Part shown: positions 16,634 through 24,185 of the stretch, one piece after another
Position numbering within the stretch: position 1 is the stretch's first letter
Layout: every line of letters begins with the position of its first letter
Source of the DNA: Bordetella parapertussis
Lineage (GTDB): Bacteria; Pseudomonadota; Gammaproteobacteria; Burkholderiales; Burkholderiaceae_C
Length of the DNA stretch: 64,000 nt
Assembly (NCBI GenBank): GCA_945873925.1
Contig: CAMCES010000002.1
Location: forward strand, 1-64,000
Direction of reading: 5' to 3'
The notes under the pieces: model-generated
Seen by the model: the letters and a program-made list of their open reading frames with translations, nothing else
Told to the model about the DNA's origin: nothing
Databases searched by the model: none
Made by a program: the position numbers and the translations under genes

Positions 16634-17101
16634 ATGCTTTTAGACACGGTCGACTACAAAATTTTGGCTCAGTTGCAAGAGAACAGTTCTTTGACCAATG
16701 TCGAGTTGGCCAGGCGGGTGCATTTGTCGCCTTCACCTTGCCTGGCGCGGGTCAAGGCCCTGGAAGCCGCGGGCGTGATTCAGCGCTATGTCGCGCTCAC
16801 CCAGCCTCAAGCCCTGGGTTTGGGCTTGAACGTGTTCATCTCCATCAGCCTCAAAGAGCAGTCCAAAGCAGCACTCGCCGAGTTTGAGCAACGGATTGCC
16901 GAGCATGACGAGGTGATGGAGTGTTATTTGATGACCGGCGACTCGGACTACCTGATTCGGGTAGCAATTGCCGACATGACTGCTTTGGAAAAGTTCATCC
17001 TGGATCAACTCACCCCGATTCCCGGGGTGGAAAAAATCCGCAGCAGTTTTGCGCTCAAACAGGTGCGCTACAAAACTGCTTTGCCCCTGCGCCAGGGCTA
17101 G
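16634..17101 (+). CDS. Lrp/AsnC-family transcriptional regulator
   Basis: 155 residues. An N-terminal helix-turn-helix (residues ~4-52, LDTVDYKILAQLQENSSLT ... ELARRVHLSPSPCLARVKALE) is followed by a RAM ligand-binding domain (~68-145) with VMECYLMTGDSDYLIRVAI, which has the effector-pocket glycine and aspartates of the family. Such proteins sense amino acids or 2-oxoacids as octamers. Its divergent partner is the orphan E1, so it likely controls that gene in response to a related amino acid. It resembles MdeR/BkdR-type local regulators more than global Lrp, an inference from context. Confidence 0.9.
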   Translation: MLLDTVDYKILAQLQENSSLTNVELARRVHLSPSPCLARVKALEAAGVIQRYVALTQPQALGLGLNVFISISLKEQSKAALAEFEQRIAEHDEVMECYLMTGDSDYLIRVAIADMTALEKFILDQLTPIPGVEKIRSSFALKQVRYKTALPLRQG

Positions 17102-17113
17102 CAGCCAAAGCCC

Positions 17114-17557
17114 TCAACGTTTGCTGGCATTGTCGATGGCTTTTTTCAGGTCCAGGTACTGTTCACACTGAATCCCACATATTTTTTCGAGTGAGTCCAG
17201 CAAGGCCTTGGCCTTTTCAAGCTCCTTCAGCTGCACATACGCTTGCCCCAGGTATTCATGGGCGCCCCGGTGTTGGGGGTCCAGTCGCAAAGCTTCTTGG
17301 TAATTTTGAATGGCTTCAGGGTAGCGCTTGGCATTGCGCAAGCTATAGCCCAAGAGGTTAAAGCCTTCGGCATCGTTGGGATTGGCTTTGACGTATTTCT
17401 CCATCTTGGCGATCGACGCAGCCCAGTCTTTTTTCTCAATTTGGCTTTGGGCCTGACCCAATTCAGATCCAGCGGGAGCAGCACCGCCCAAATTGGCAGC
17501 AAAAGCGGGTGCGATGGCAATCGACAGGCTGACTAAGCCCATGAGCAGCTGGGACAT
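17114..17557 (-). CDS. exported TPR-repeat protein
   Basis: 147 residues. A signal peptide (cleavage near PAFA) precedes about two and a half tetratricopeptide repeats, e.g. AEGFNLLGYSLRNAKRYPEAI and GAHEYLGQAYVQLKELEKA. AGGAG stands 9 bases before the ATG. Two cysteines near the C-terminus (CGIQC) could form a disulfide. TPR proteins are scaffolds; the partner is unknown. It lies 28 bases after the zinc-ribbon gene at 17586-18239 on the same strand and is probably the last gene of that operon. Confidence 0.82.
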   Translation of the reverse strand: MSQLLMGLVSLSIAIAPAFAANLGGAAPAGSELGQAQSQIEKKDWAASIAKMEKYVKANPNDAEGFNLLGYSLRNAKRYPEAIQNYQEALRLDPQHRGAHEYLGQAYVQLKELEKAKALLDSLEKICGIQCEQYLDLKKAIDNASKR

Positions 17558-17585
17558 GGCGGCAACTCCTGAAAAAAAAAGAATG

Positions 17586-18239
17586 TTATCGCTTCATCAT
17601 GTCGGTGCGCAATAGTTTCATCAACAACAACCATTCGCCAGCGTTTTGCACCGTGAAGGTGAACCGTTCTTTCATGCCGTTGTTCATCTCGATCTCATGC
17701 CAGTTTTGGAAGAATGAAAAACCAGTCTTGCGCATAGCGGTATCGGTGAAAGAGATTTCGATGTGGATGAATGAAATGTCTTCATGGCTGTCGAAAGACT
17801 TGAAGTACAAACCGTCCGAGAGCAGGTAGAGCACGCCAGTGGGCAAAGAGAAGCGGCTGGCGGTGTTGGCTGGGCCGTAAGCAATGATGGTTTTATTGAT
17901 CAGCTCCACGGGAATGGACTGCTGGATGATTTGGCCGATATCGCGGGCTTTGTAAATCGAAAACAACACACCCGCCAAAAGAATCCCTGAGGCATAGGCA
18001 TTGTGTTGGGTAATGATGAAAACCAGCGCAGCAACAAACAAAAAAGGCATCAACAGGTCAAATTTCATTTCCCAGGGGCCCCTGCAGATCAACAGGGAAC
18101 TGTTGTCCAGGGTGTTGGCCAAAATCATCGGCGAGATGTTGCTTGGTTTTTGTGTTTGTACATGCGGCAGCTGTGAGCCACAGTTTTGGCAAAAAACATT
18201 CTCGCTGGGGTTGATGAAATAGCAGCTGGTGCAGATCAT
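17586..18239 (-). CDS. zinc-ribbon membrane protein, function unknown
   Basis: 217 residues. The N-terminus is a zinc ribbon with two pairs of cysteines (CTSC near residue 3 and CQNC near residue 18). Two hydrophobic segments follow (about residues 65-95), then a ~120-residue C-terminal domain of alternating strands that could be a PH/GRAM-like fold. GAGAGG precedes the ATG. It begins 9 bases after the stop of the larger zinc-ribbon protein upstream, so the two are cotranscribed and may interact. No function is known to me. Confidence 0.7.
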   Translation of the reverse strand: MICTSCYFINPSENVFCQNCGSQLPHVQTQKPSNISPMILANTLDNSSLLICRGPWEMKFDLLMPFLFVAALVFIITQHNAYASGILLAGVLFSIYKARDIGQIIQQSIPVELINKTIIAYGPANTASRFSLPTGVLYLLSDGLYFKSFDSHEDISFIHIEISFTDTAMRKTGFSFFQNWHEIEMNNGMKERFTFTVQNAGEWLLLMKLLRTDMMKR

Positions 18240-18248
18240 GGGAGCCTC

Positions 18249-19325
18249 TCAATGACCTTCGGCAGCTGGGTCTTTTGCCTTGCCAGCACCGCTGCTTGTG
18301 GCTGGCTGCTGGCTAGCACTGTCGGCACCGCTGGCACCGCTTTGACCGAGAAAGTTGTAGATCGCCAAAGAACTGAGCACCATGGTCAGGCCACACAACA
18401 GGCCAATCACAAAGACCATGAAACTGCTGCTGTCTGCGGCTTCTGCTTTGCCGCTGTCACTGGCCTTGCGTGAGGCAAAAGCTTGGCTATCTGCTTTCTT
18501 GTTCAGCTCTTGCAACTGTTTTTTCAAATCGGCAACCGACACAGCCAACGGCGCGAGATGCTGCTCCAGACCTACGGTGGCAGCGGCATGGATTTTCAGC
18601 ATGTCTTGCACCTGAGCCAGGTCAGCCGCATGCGCGGCGCCCATGTTGTCGGTGATTTGTGTTGTATTGGCGGCAAAGGCTTTTTGGATTTCAACTTTTT
18701 GCTTTTCCAGCAGCAACTTCCAAGCTTCTGGAATTTGACCTGCACTGGCCTGCGAGGAGGATTCGTTCAATTGGTTTTGCAGTTGAGCCAAACGTTGAGC
18801 AGATTCAGCTTGCCTATCGAGCAGGTCATGCAACAGGTTTTCAGCCGGATTGGGCTGGGACAGCTGGTGGGATTGTTGTTGGGCGGCCAGGGATATGAAG
18901 TCCAGCAACAGCGAGTGCTTCTCCAATGTTTTTTTGAATTCAGCCTGTTGTTGCTCCACCCGTGATGGCCATTCAGCATCATTCAAGCCGGCCGTAGCGG
19001 CTGACTCGGTGTGGGGCTGGTCGGTTGCCAATGGCATAGGCGACGGCAACGGTTTCAAATTGAGGTCTATGTGCAGCAGGCCCTGGTCAGGCAAGGTGTG
19101 AACAGGCGACGGCGCCAGCTCGATCACCAGGTCTTCAACGCGCTCCGACAGCACTGTCAGGGCCTCCTGCGACGCAGCGTCCGGGGTGGCTTGTGCGCTG
19201 TCGGTGGTTTCTGGTGGTTCGGATTGCGCGGCTTTGGCTGCTCTTTTCACGGGCGCGCCGCACTTGCCACAAAACTTGGCTGTGACTGAAATCGGTTTTC
19301 CGCAGGCTGCGCAATCCATGTTCAT
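18249..19325 (-). CDS. zinc-ribbon, coiled-coil, single-pass membrane protein, function unknown
   Basis: 358 residues. An N-terminal zinc ribbon (CAAC near residue 5, CGKC near residue 19) is followed by a long low-complexity acidic/Pro linker, a Gln/Leu-rich coiled coil (~130-290), one membrane span near residues 305-325 (FMVFVIGLLCGLTMVLSSLAI) and a short Ser/Gly-rich tail. This gives a cytoplasmic zinc ribbon and coiled coil anchored by its C-terminus. It sits in the middle of an operon of four (19863 to 17114). I do not recognise a named family. Confidence 0.7.
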   Translation of the reverse strand: MNMDCAACGKPISVTAKFCGKCGAPVKRAAKAAQSEPPETTDSAQATPDAASQEALTVLSERVEDLVIELAPSPVHTLPDQGLLHIDLNLKPLPSPMPLATDQPHTESAATAGLNDAEWPSRVEQQQAEFKKTLEKHSLLLDFISLAAQQQSHQLSQPNPAENLLHDLLDRQAESAQRLAQLQNQLNESSSQASAGQIPEAWKLLLEKQKVEIQKAFAANTTQITDNMGAAHAADLAQVQDMLKIHAAATVGLEQHLAPLAVSVADLKKQLQELNKKADSQAFASRKASDSGKAEAADSSSFMVFVIGLLCGLTMVLSSLAIYNFLGQSGASGADSASQQPATSSGAGKAKDPAAEGH

Positions 19326-19338
19326 GACCTATTTGTAT

Positions 19339-19863
19339 TCATTCGACCGAATAGATTCGGCATGGGGAGTATTTTCCTGAACCGGCGTGGTGTTCTTCAC
19401 ACTCTCTGAGCACAATTTCCTCTGCAGCCGCCTGCCCTTTGTCCGTGTAGGCATCTGCGCAGAAGGCGGTTTCGCCATCAAAGCTATATACAAAAGCTTT
19501 AAAGGGCTTATCTGGGTATTTCTTTCGGGTGAAACGCTCAAAAAGCTTTTTGCACTTACCAAACAAGGGAGGTCGATACAACGAGGCCAGGGATGAAAAG
19601 CGATTAGGGCTTGGCGTTTGCTCGGCTGACTCGTCGGGTGCTGGGCCTGGTTGCTCATTTGAACTGGCACTGACAGGCTCGGATTCGCCAGAGGATGCGC
19701 CGAGCGAAGTTGGCTCCGGCGCTTGCACCTGGGCAGTTTCCAAAGTGACAGGTTCTGCAGGTGCGGCGGAACGATTCGCGATCGAATTCGAATAAATGAA
19801 CACGGGTACCGTGACCATGGTCATCGCCATTGACAGGAGCAGATACTTGGTCATTGCAGACAT
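19339..19863 (-). CDS. exported or membrane-anchored protein with a DUF4189-like C-terminal domain
   Basis: 174 residues from ATG 19863 (19854 is an alternative). An N-terminal hydrophobic anchor (KYLLLSMAMTMVTVPVFIYSN) is followed by a Pro/Glu/Ser-rich linker of ~65 residues and a compact domain with four cysteines (FGKCKKLF, TAFCADAY, LRECEEH, SPCRIY). The pattern AFVYSFDGETAFC ... AAEEIVLREC resembles the small disulfide-rich DUF4189-type domain, though this is only a visual match. No strong ribosome binding site precedes either start. It is the first gene of the zinc-ribbon operon, 13 bases before the next. Confidence 0.6.
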   Translation of the reverse strand: MSAMTKYLLLSMAMTMVTVPVFIYSNSIANRSAAPAEPVTLETAQVQAPEPTSLGASSGESEPVSASSNEQPGPAPDESAEQTPSPNRFSSLASLYRPPLFGKCKKLFERFTRKKYPDKPFKAFVYSFDGETAFCADAYTDKGQAAAEEIVLRECEEHHAGSGKYSPCRIYSVE

Positions 19864-20104
19864 TGTGGGCGAATTGGCTTTGGTCGTGAGATGGGTTGTA
19901 GCAAACTTTACTTCTGAGTGAATCGGACGAAGTCTGTCCCTCTTGAGCATTTTGCCTGTCCCAGGCACTTCATTGAATTCTCAGGTTTCGTGCTTAAAGT
20001 GTTGATTGCATTTTCAAAATTCAATCCCATTTGTGCAACTCTTGCCGGTATTGGCGTTAAGATGTGGGCTCTCAAGACCTCACAACCATTCCCAGGGAAT
20101 TTTC

Positions 20105-20488
20105 ATGTCCGAGCCAATTACACAGCAAAGCAACCTCATCATTGGTGAGGGAGTGACCTTCACTGGTTCCATTTCAGCCCCTGGCAAAGCAAGCATCAAC
20201 GGCAGTGTCTCCGGCGAAGTGACCGTCAAAGACCTGCAGATTGGCCCCAAAGGAAGCGTCTCAGGTCAAATCATTGCCCAAGTCATTGACGTGCATGGGC
20301 ATATGGCCCAAAACATTGTGTGCCATGACCATATCCTGATCCACCGCAGCGGCACCGTGGTGGGCAATTTGGACTACTCTGAAATTGAAATCGAACGTGG
20401 TGGTCAGTTCAAGGGGCAAATGAACCAGCATGCCCGGGGCGAGACGCCTTCTTTGCATAAAGCCAAGATGGAAACCAAAAAATCCTGA
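20105..20488 (+). CDS. bactofilin
   Basis: 127 residues from ATG 20105 with AGGGAA upstream. The central domain is the right-handed beta-helix of bactofilins, made of short repeats such as NLIIGEGVTFTGSIS, IGPKGSVSGQI and CHDHILIHRSGTVVGNL, ending IERGGQFKGQM. Bactofilins polymerise without nucleotide at the inner membrane face and place cell-wall or surface enzymes. It is divergent from the zinc-ribbon operon. A second, similar bactofilin is encoded at 29733-30185. There is no adjacent M23 peptidase gene, which many bactofilins have. Confidence 0.9.
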   Translation: MSEPITQQSNLIIGEGVTFTGSISAPGKASINGSVSGEVTVKDLQIGPKGSVSGQIIAQVIDVHGHMAQNIVCHDHILIHRSGTVVGNLDYSEIEIERGGQFKGQMNQHARGETPSLHKAKMETKKS

Positions 20489-20552
20489 AAATCTGTCATC
20501 TGCCAAGCGCGGGTTCGCGTTATTGAGGTACCGATTGCTACCGGAACCCCGA

Positions 20553-20744
20553 ATGAACAAGTCAGACCAAGCGATTTTTGACCCCGTTGTCGAGATCGAC
20601 CACCGCTACCAACAACTTCCCTCCGTCAACAGCCCTATTCGCAACACCTTTGAGCGACTGCGCTCGCAGTTGGCCCAAGAGGCTGAACAAAAAAGCCGTC
20701 CGGTTTCTCGCTTGTACTCTGGCTTCAGAGCAGTCAAGGCCTGA
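20553..20744 (+). CDS. small protein of 63 residues, function unknown
   Basis: An ATG at 20553 opens a 63-residue frame just after the bactofilin gene, on the same strand. It is basic and polar with one predicted amphipathic helix (NTFERLRSQLAQEAEQKSR) and the C-terminal pattern PVSRLYSGFRAVKA. No membrane segment or signal is seen. Its composition is normal for coding DNA here and the gap would otherwise be empty, so I list it, but no family is recognised and the ribosome binding site is weak. Confidence 0.45.
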   Translation: MNKSDQAIFDPVVEIDHRYQQLPSVNSPIRNTFERLRSQLAQEAEQKSRPVSRLYSGFRAVKA

Positions 20745-20821
20745 CCCCGCGCTTTACACGCTCGGTTCAGCGCGGCCAGCCCGCCTTGCAGGCTCAGGAT
20801 GCGCTCCGACTATCATCGGTG

Positions 20822-21394
20822 ATGGCCATTAAATCAACAGTTTACAAAGCGCACCTTCAAATTGCAGACATAGATCACAACTACTATGCTGATCATGCAA
20901 TCACCCTGGCCAGGCACCCCAGTGAAACCGATGAGCGCATGATGGTGCGCTTGGCCGCACTCTCGCTCAATGCACACCAATGCCAAGATATGTGCCAAGG
21001 CGATGCGGTGTTGGCTTTTGGTGCTGGCTTGTCTGACCCAGATGACCCAGATGTCGCCTTAACCGATTACACCGGCCGCAATCGCATTTGGATCGAAGTG
21101 GGTCAACCCGATGAAAAACCTTTGCAGCGGGCCTGCAGCAAATCAGACCGGGTGCTGGTTTATGCGTTTAACCATGCGGCCGAGGTGTGGTGGAAGTCGA
21201 TTGAAAACAAGATCAGTCGCATGGACAAACTGGGTGTGGTGCGCATCCCCACTGAGGCGTCTCAAGGCATGGCGGCCATGGCCGAGCGCAGCATGCAACT
21301 GCAGGTCACGGTCCAAGAAGGTGCCATGACCCTCAGCAGCCAATTGGGCAGCGTGCATTTCGAGCCCTTGATTTGGCGTAACGCCAAGGATTGA
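20822..21394 (+). CDS. yaeQ: YaeQ family protein
   Basis: 190 residues from ATG 20822. It opens MAIKSTVYKAHLQIADIDHNYY and contains RNRIWIEVGQPDEKPLQRACSKSDRV, the conserved core of YaeQ proteins, which adopt a restriction-endonuclease-like fold with an acidic/lysine cluster. YaeQ was named as a suppressor of RfaH loss in E. coli, but its biochemical role is unclear. It has normal length. It begins a run of four tightly packed plus-strand genes up to 23761. Confidence 0.9.
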   Translation: MAIKSTVYKAHLQIADIDHNYYADHAITLARHPSETDERMMVRLAALSLNAHQCQDMCQGDAVLAFGAGLSDPDDPDVALTDYTGRNRIWIEVGQPDEKPLQRACSKSDRVLVYAFNHAAEVWWKSIENKISRMDKLGVVRIPTEASQGMAAMAERSMQLQVTVQEGAMTLSSQLGSVHFEPLIWRNAKD

Positions 21395-21396
21395 AG

Positions 21397-21834
21397 ATGT
21401 TCTTACAGCGCATGTGCAAAGCTCACTGGTGGCCAAGCGTTCGCCTGTGTTTGGGTTTGACCTGGTCCATTGGCTGCACTTCGGCTTGGTCGCAAGCCCA
21501 ACTCCACTGCGAAATCGAAGTCAATGGTGAGTTGCATCATCATGCTTTTGCCATGGTGAGCGATCCCTACACCGCCGGCAGTGTTGACATTGGCGAGCGT
21601 TTTCGGTTCAAAGCCGTTGTCTTGGGGGAGGGCGATCGGGTTGACCTGGTGAATATTTACACCTACTACCAGACCCGCCGGCAACCTATGCTGATACAGC
21701 ATGCCAAATACCTGTCCCCGGTGCCCATGCACAACCCGCGGCCTGATGCACTGACCGGGCGCGTTGCACTTTACTCACCGGTGCTGGGCAAAGAATTGGC
21801 TTACCGTTGTGCCTTGCATCAGATGGCGCCATGA
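21397..21834 (+). CDS. small exported protein, function unknown
   Basis: 145 residues from ATG 21397, two bases after the yaeQ stop; AAGGA inside the yaeQ end serves as ribosome binding site. A basic N-terminus and hydrophobic stretch ending near SAWSQAQ look like a signal peptide. The mature ~110 residues are beta-rich, with two cysteines that could pair (LHCEIEV and YRCALHQ). Its stop overlaps the next start (ATGA), so it is coupled to the CapA-like gene. No family recognised. Confidence 0.7.
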   Translation: MFLQRMCKAHWWPSVRLCLGLTWSIGCTSAWSQAQLHCEIEVNGELHHHAFAMVSDPYTAGSVDIGERFRFKAVVLGEGDRVDLVNIYTYYQTRRQPMLIQHAKYLSPVPMHNPRPDALTGRVALYSPVLGKELAYRCALHQMAP

Positions 21835-22754
21835 AACATTGGCTCTTTGGTTGTCTGCTGGCATGCGTATGGCCAGCATGGGCTCAATCAGACACGGTGC
21901 AGGTGGTGATCACAGGAGACATCATGTTGGGGGGCTTACCCGAACAAGCGATGCGACGCGGCAAGGACCCTTTTGCAGGGTTTGCCCAGGTTTTCCAGGG
22001 TGCCGACATTCGCATGGGCAACCTGGAATGTGTGATTTCTGACCAAGGGGAAGCTGAACCCGACAAACCCAATGTGTTTCGGGTCCACCCCCGCGCCATG
22101 CGTTATTTGGCCCGGCATTTCGATGCAGTGGGTTTGGCCAACAACCACTCGGGTGACTACGGTCCCCAAGCCTTTGCGGACATGCTCAAACGCTTGAAGC
22201 AGCATGGCGTGGGCTTTTACGGGGGAGGCGCCAATCTCCAGCAAGCCCATGAGCCCTGGGTGGTGGAGAAAAAAGGGGTGCGCGTCGCGGTGCTGGGCTA
22301 CAACGAATTCCAGCCTCGCTCATTCGAGGCCGACCATGACAAACCTGGCATTGCTTGGAGCGAAGATGAACAAGTCCTGCGCGACATTGCCCGGGTGCGC
22401 AGCCAAGACTTGGCCGATGTGCTGATCGCCGTCATGCACTGGGGTTGGGAAGATCCTGTGGCCAACCAACGGCAAAGGCAACTCGCCAGGCTGATGATCG
22501 ATGCCGGGGTCGATGCCGTGATTGGTGGGCATCCCCACTTGGTGCAAGACACCGAGGTCTACCAAGGCAAACCGGTTTTTTACAGCCTGGGTAATTTCGT
22601 TTTTGAAGGTTTTGACAACCCTATCAACAACACGGGATGGGTGGTTAAGCTGCGAGTGAATAAACAAGGTGTGGTGGATTGGTCGCGCCAAGCAGCCTAC
22701 ATCAATGCCCAAGGCCTGCCGCAACCCGTGAAACCCAAAGGATGGAAAGAATGA
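21831..22754 (+). CDS. CapA/PgsA-like metallophosphatase-fold protein, exported
   Basis: 307 residues. A signal peptide (cleavage near PAWAQ) precedes a CapA domain with metal-binding motifs VITGDIMLGG, MGNLECVIS, GLANNHSGDYG, VLIAVMHWGWE and GGHPHLVQ. The family includes poly-gamma-glutamate synthesis proteins, but most members in bacteria without capsule loci, such as this one, have unknown substrates. The start overlaps the preceding gene and the stop overlaps the next (both ATGA). Confidence 0.88.
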   Translation: MKHWLFGCLLACVWPAWAQSDTVQVVITGDIMLGGLPEQAMRRGKDPFAGFAQVFQGADIRMGNLECVISDQGEAEPDKPNVFRVHPRAMRYLARHFDAVGLANNHSGDYGPQAFADMLKRLKQHGVGFYGGGANLQQAHEPWVVEKKGVRVAVLGYNEFQPRSFEADHDKPGIAWSEDEQVLRDIARVRSQDLADVLIAVMHWGWEDPVANQRQRQLARLMIDAGVDAVIGGHPHLVQDTEVYQGKPVFYSLGNFVFEGFDNPINNTGWVVKLRVNKQGVVDWSRQAAYINAQGLPQPVKPKGWKE

Positions 22755-23761
22755 ACGCTCAACTGCCCAGCACCATGACTTTTGTCGCCCACGGCGAGGG
22801 AGGTGCGCCAGAGGTGATGCATGTCTCAAACGGCAGACTGCCACAGCCAGCCCCCGGTGAGGTGTTGATCAAAGTGGCCTATGCCGGGGTCAACCGCCCA
22901 GATTGTTTGCAGCGCAGTGGTCGCTACCCACCACCTCCCGGGGCCTCACCGATTTTGGGGCTCGAGGCTTCGGGTCATGTGGTGGCTGTGGGTGAGGGCG
23001 TGACCCGCTGGCAAATGGGGGATGCTTTGTGCGGCTTGGCCAATGGCGGGGCATATGCTGACTATGTATGTATTCCGCAAGGCCAATGTCTTCCTGTGCC
23101 TCAGGGCATGAACCTGTTGCAGGCAGCAGCCTTGCCTGAAAACTATTTCACGGTCTGGACCAATGTGTTTCAACGCGGCCGCCTGCAAGCCGGCGAAAGC
23201 TTCTTGGTGCATGGTGGTTCCTCTGGCATTGGTCTGACGGCCATACAGCTGGCCAAGGCTTTTGGTGCCCGGGTGTTGTGCACCGTGGGCAATGCCGCCA
23301 AAGCGCAGGCTTGTTTGAAAGTCGGTGCGGATCTCGCGATCAACTACCACACCCACGACTTTGTTGAACAGGTGTTGGCCGATACGCAGCAGCGGGGCGT
23401 CCACATGGTTTTGGACATGGTTGGTGGTGGCTATATGCAGCGCAACCTGCAAGCCTTGGCGGTTGATGGGCGGTTGGTACAGATCGCGTTTTTGCAGCCC
23501 TCGAAAACCGATGTGGATTGGATGGCGCTCATGGTCAAGCGTCTGACATTCACAGGTTCAACCTTGCGGCCCCGCACAGCCGCGGACAAAGCGCAAATGG
23601 CCAATGAGTTGCATGCCAAGGTTTGGCCGCTGCTTGAAAAGGGTCGTTGCCAACCCGTCATTCACCAGGTGTTTGATTTGGCCGATGCAGCCCAAGCCCA
23701 TGCGTTGATGGAGTCATCGGCCCACATCGGCAAGATCATGCTGAAGGTGGCGGGGGGCTGA
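22751..23761 (+). CDS. NAD(P)H-quinone oxidoreductase, PIG3 family
   Basis: 336 residues of the zinc-free medium-chain reductase family. The sequence ALPENYFTVWTNVFQRG, the nucleotide-binding HGGSSGIGLTAIQLAKAFGA and the early GVNRPDCLQRSGRYPPPPG are characteristic of the PIG3-type quinone reductases, which reduce quinones with NADPH. The start overlaps the CapA-like stop (ATGA). Its last 26 bases overlap the convergent Zur-like gene. Cytoplasmic. Confidence 0.9.
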   Translation: MNAQLPSTMTFVAHGEGGAPEVMHVSNGRLPQPAPGEVLIKVAYAGVNRPDCLQRSGRYPPPPGASPILGLEASGHVVAVGEGVTRWQMGDALCGLANGGAYADYVCIPQGQCLPVPQGMNLLQAAALPENYFTVWTNVFQRGRLQAGESFLVHGGSSGIGLTAIQLAKAFGARVLCTVGNAAKAQACLKVGADLAINYHTHDFVEQVLADTQQRGVHMVLDMVGGGYMQRNLQALAVDGRLVQIAFLQPSKTDVDWMALMVKRLTFTGSTLRPRTAADKAQMANELHAKVWPLLEKGRCQPVIHQVFDLADAAQAHALMESSAHIGKIMLKVAGG

Positions 23762-24128
23762 GCAGGCAAGCGTCGCAGGCACCATAGAGGGTGAGTTCGT
23801 GGCTTTCAACCGCAAAGCCTTTGGGCGCGAGCTGCTTCAAGTCGCCAGGGCAGTCATGCACGTCATACACCTTTTGGCACCTGGTGCAATGGAAATGGTG
23901 GTGATGGTGGTGATGGGCGGATTCATAGCGTGGGTTTTCGCCTGGCAAGTGCACCGTGGTCAGCAAGCCGTTGCCCACCAATGACTTGATGTTTCGGTAG
24001 ACCGTGGCGATGCCCATGCCGGGTACTTCCACCGCGGCGGCCTGCAATATTTCTTGCGCCAGCAGAGGTCTTTGTGCGGTTTGTATCGCGTTGAGGATGG
24101 CCGTGCCTTGTTTGGTGATGCGTTCCAT
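23736..24128 (-). CDS. zur: Fur-family regulator, probable Zur, with a seven-histidine run
   Basis: 130 residues. An N-terminal winged helix is followed by the regulatory hinge and dimerisation domain. Structural zinc would be held by Cys81, Cys84, Cys118 and Cys121 (CTRC and CDAC). Residues 72-78 are seven consecutive histidines followed by Phe-His-Cys, longer than the usual HHHH-type sensing site. It faces a TonB receptor and zinc-associated genes across a short region with a Fur/Zur-like palindrome, which supports a zinc rather than iron role. A peroxide-sensing PerR role is less likely given that context. The gene ends inside the convergent quinone reductase gene. Confidence 0.82.
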   Translation of the reverse strand: MERITKQGTAILNAIQTAQRPLLAQEILQAAAVEVPGMGIATVYRNIKSLVGNGLLTTVHLPGENPRYESAHHHHHHHFHCTRCQKVYDVHDCPGDLKQLAPKGFAVESHELTLYGACDACLLSPPPPSA

Positions 24129-24146
24129 GGTGTCAGTGGATTATTT

Positions 24147-24166
24147 GATAATGCGTTATCATTATC
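24147..24166. promoter_or_regulatory. Fur/Zur-type operator
   Basis: GATAATG (24147-24153) and CATTATC (24160-24166) are perfect inverted arms with a 6-base spacer; a nested repeat, TGATAA-N4-TTATCA, spans 24146-24161. The arms equal those of the classical 19-base Fur box but with one extra central base. The site lies midway in the 57 bases between the Zur-like and TonB receptor genes, so it can control both. Confidence 0.75.
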
Positions 24167-24185
24167 GATTTTCTAAGGAGAATCC

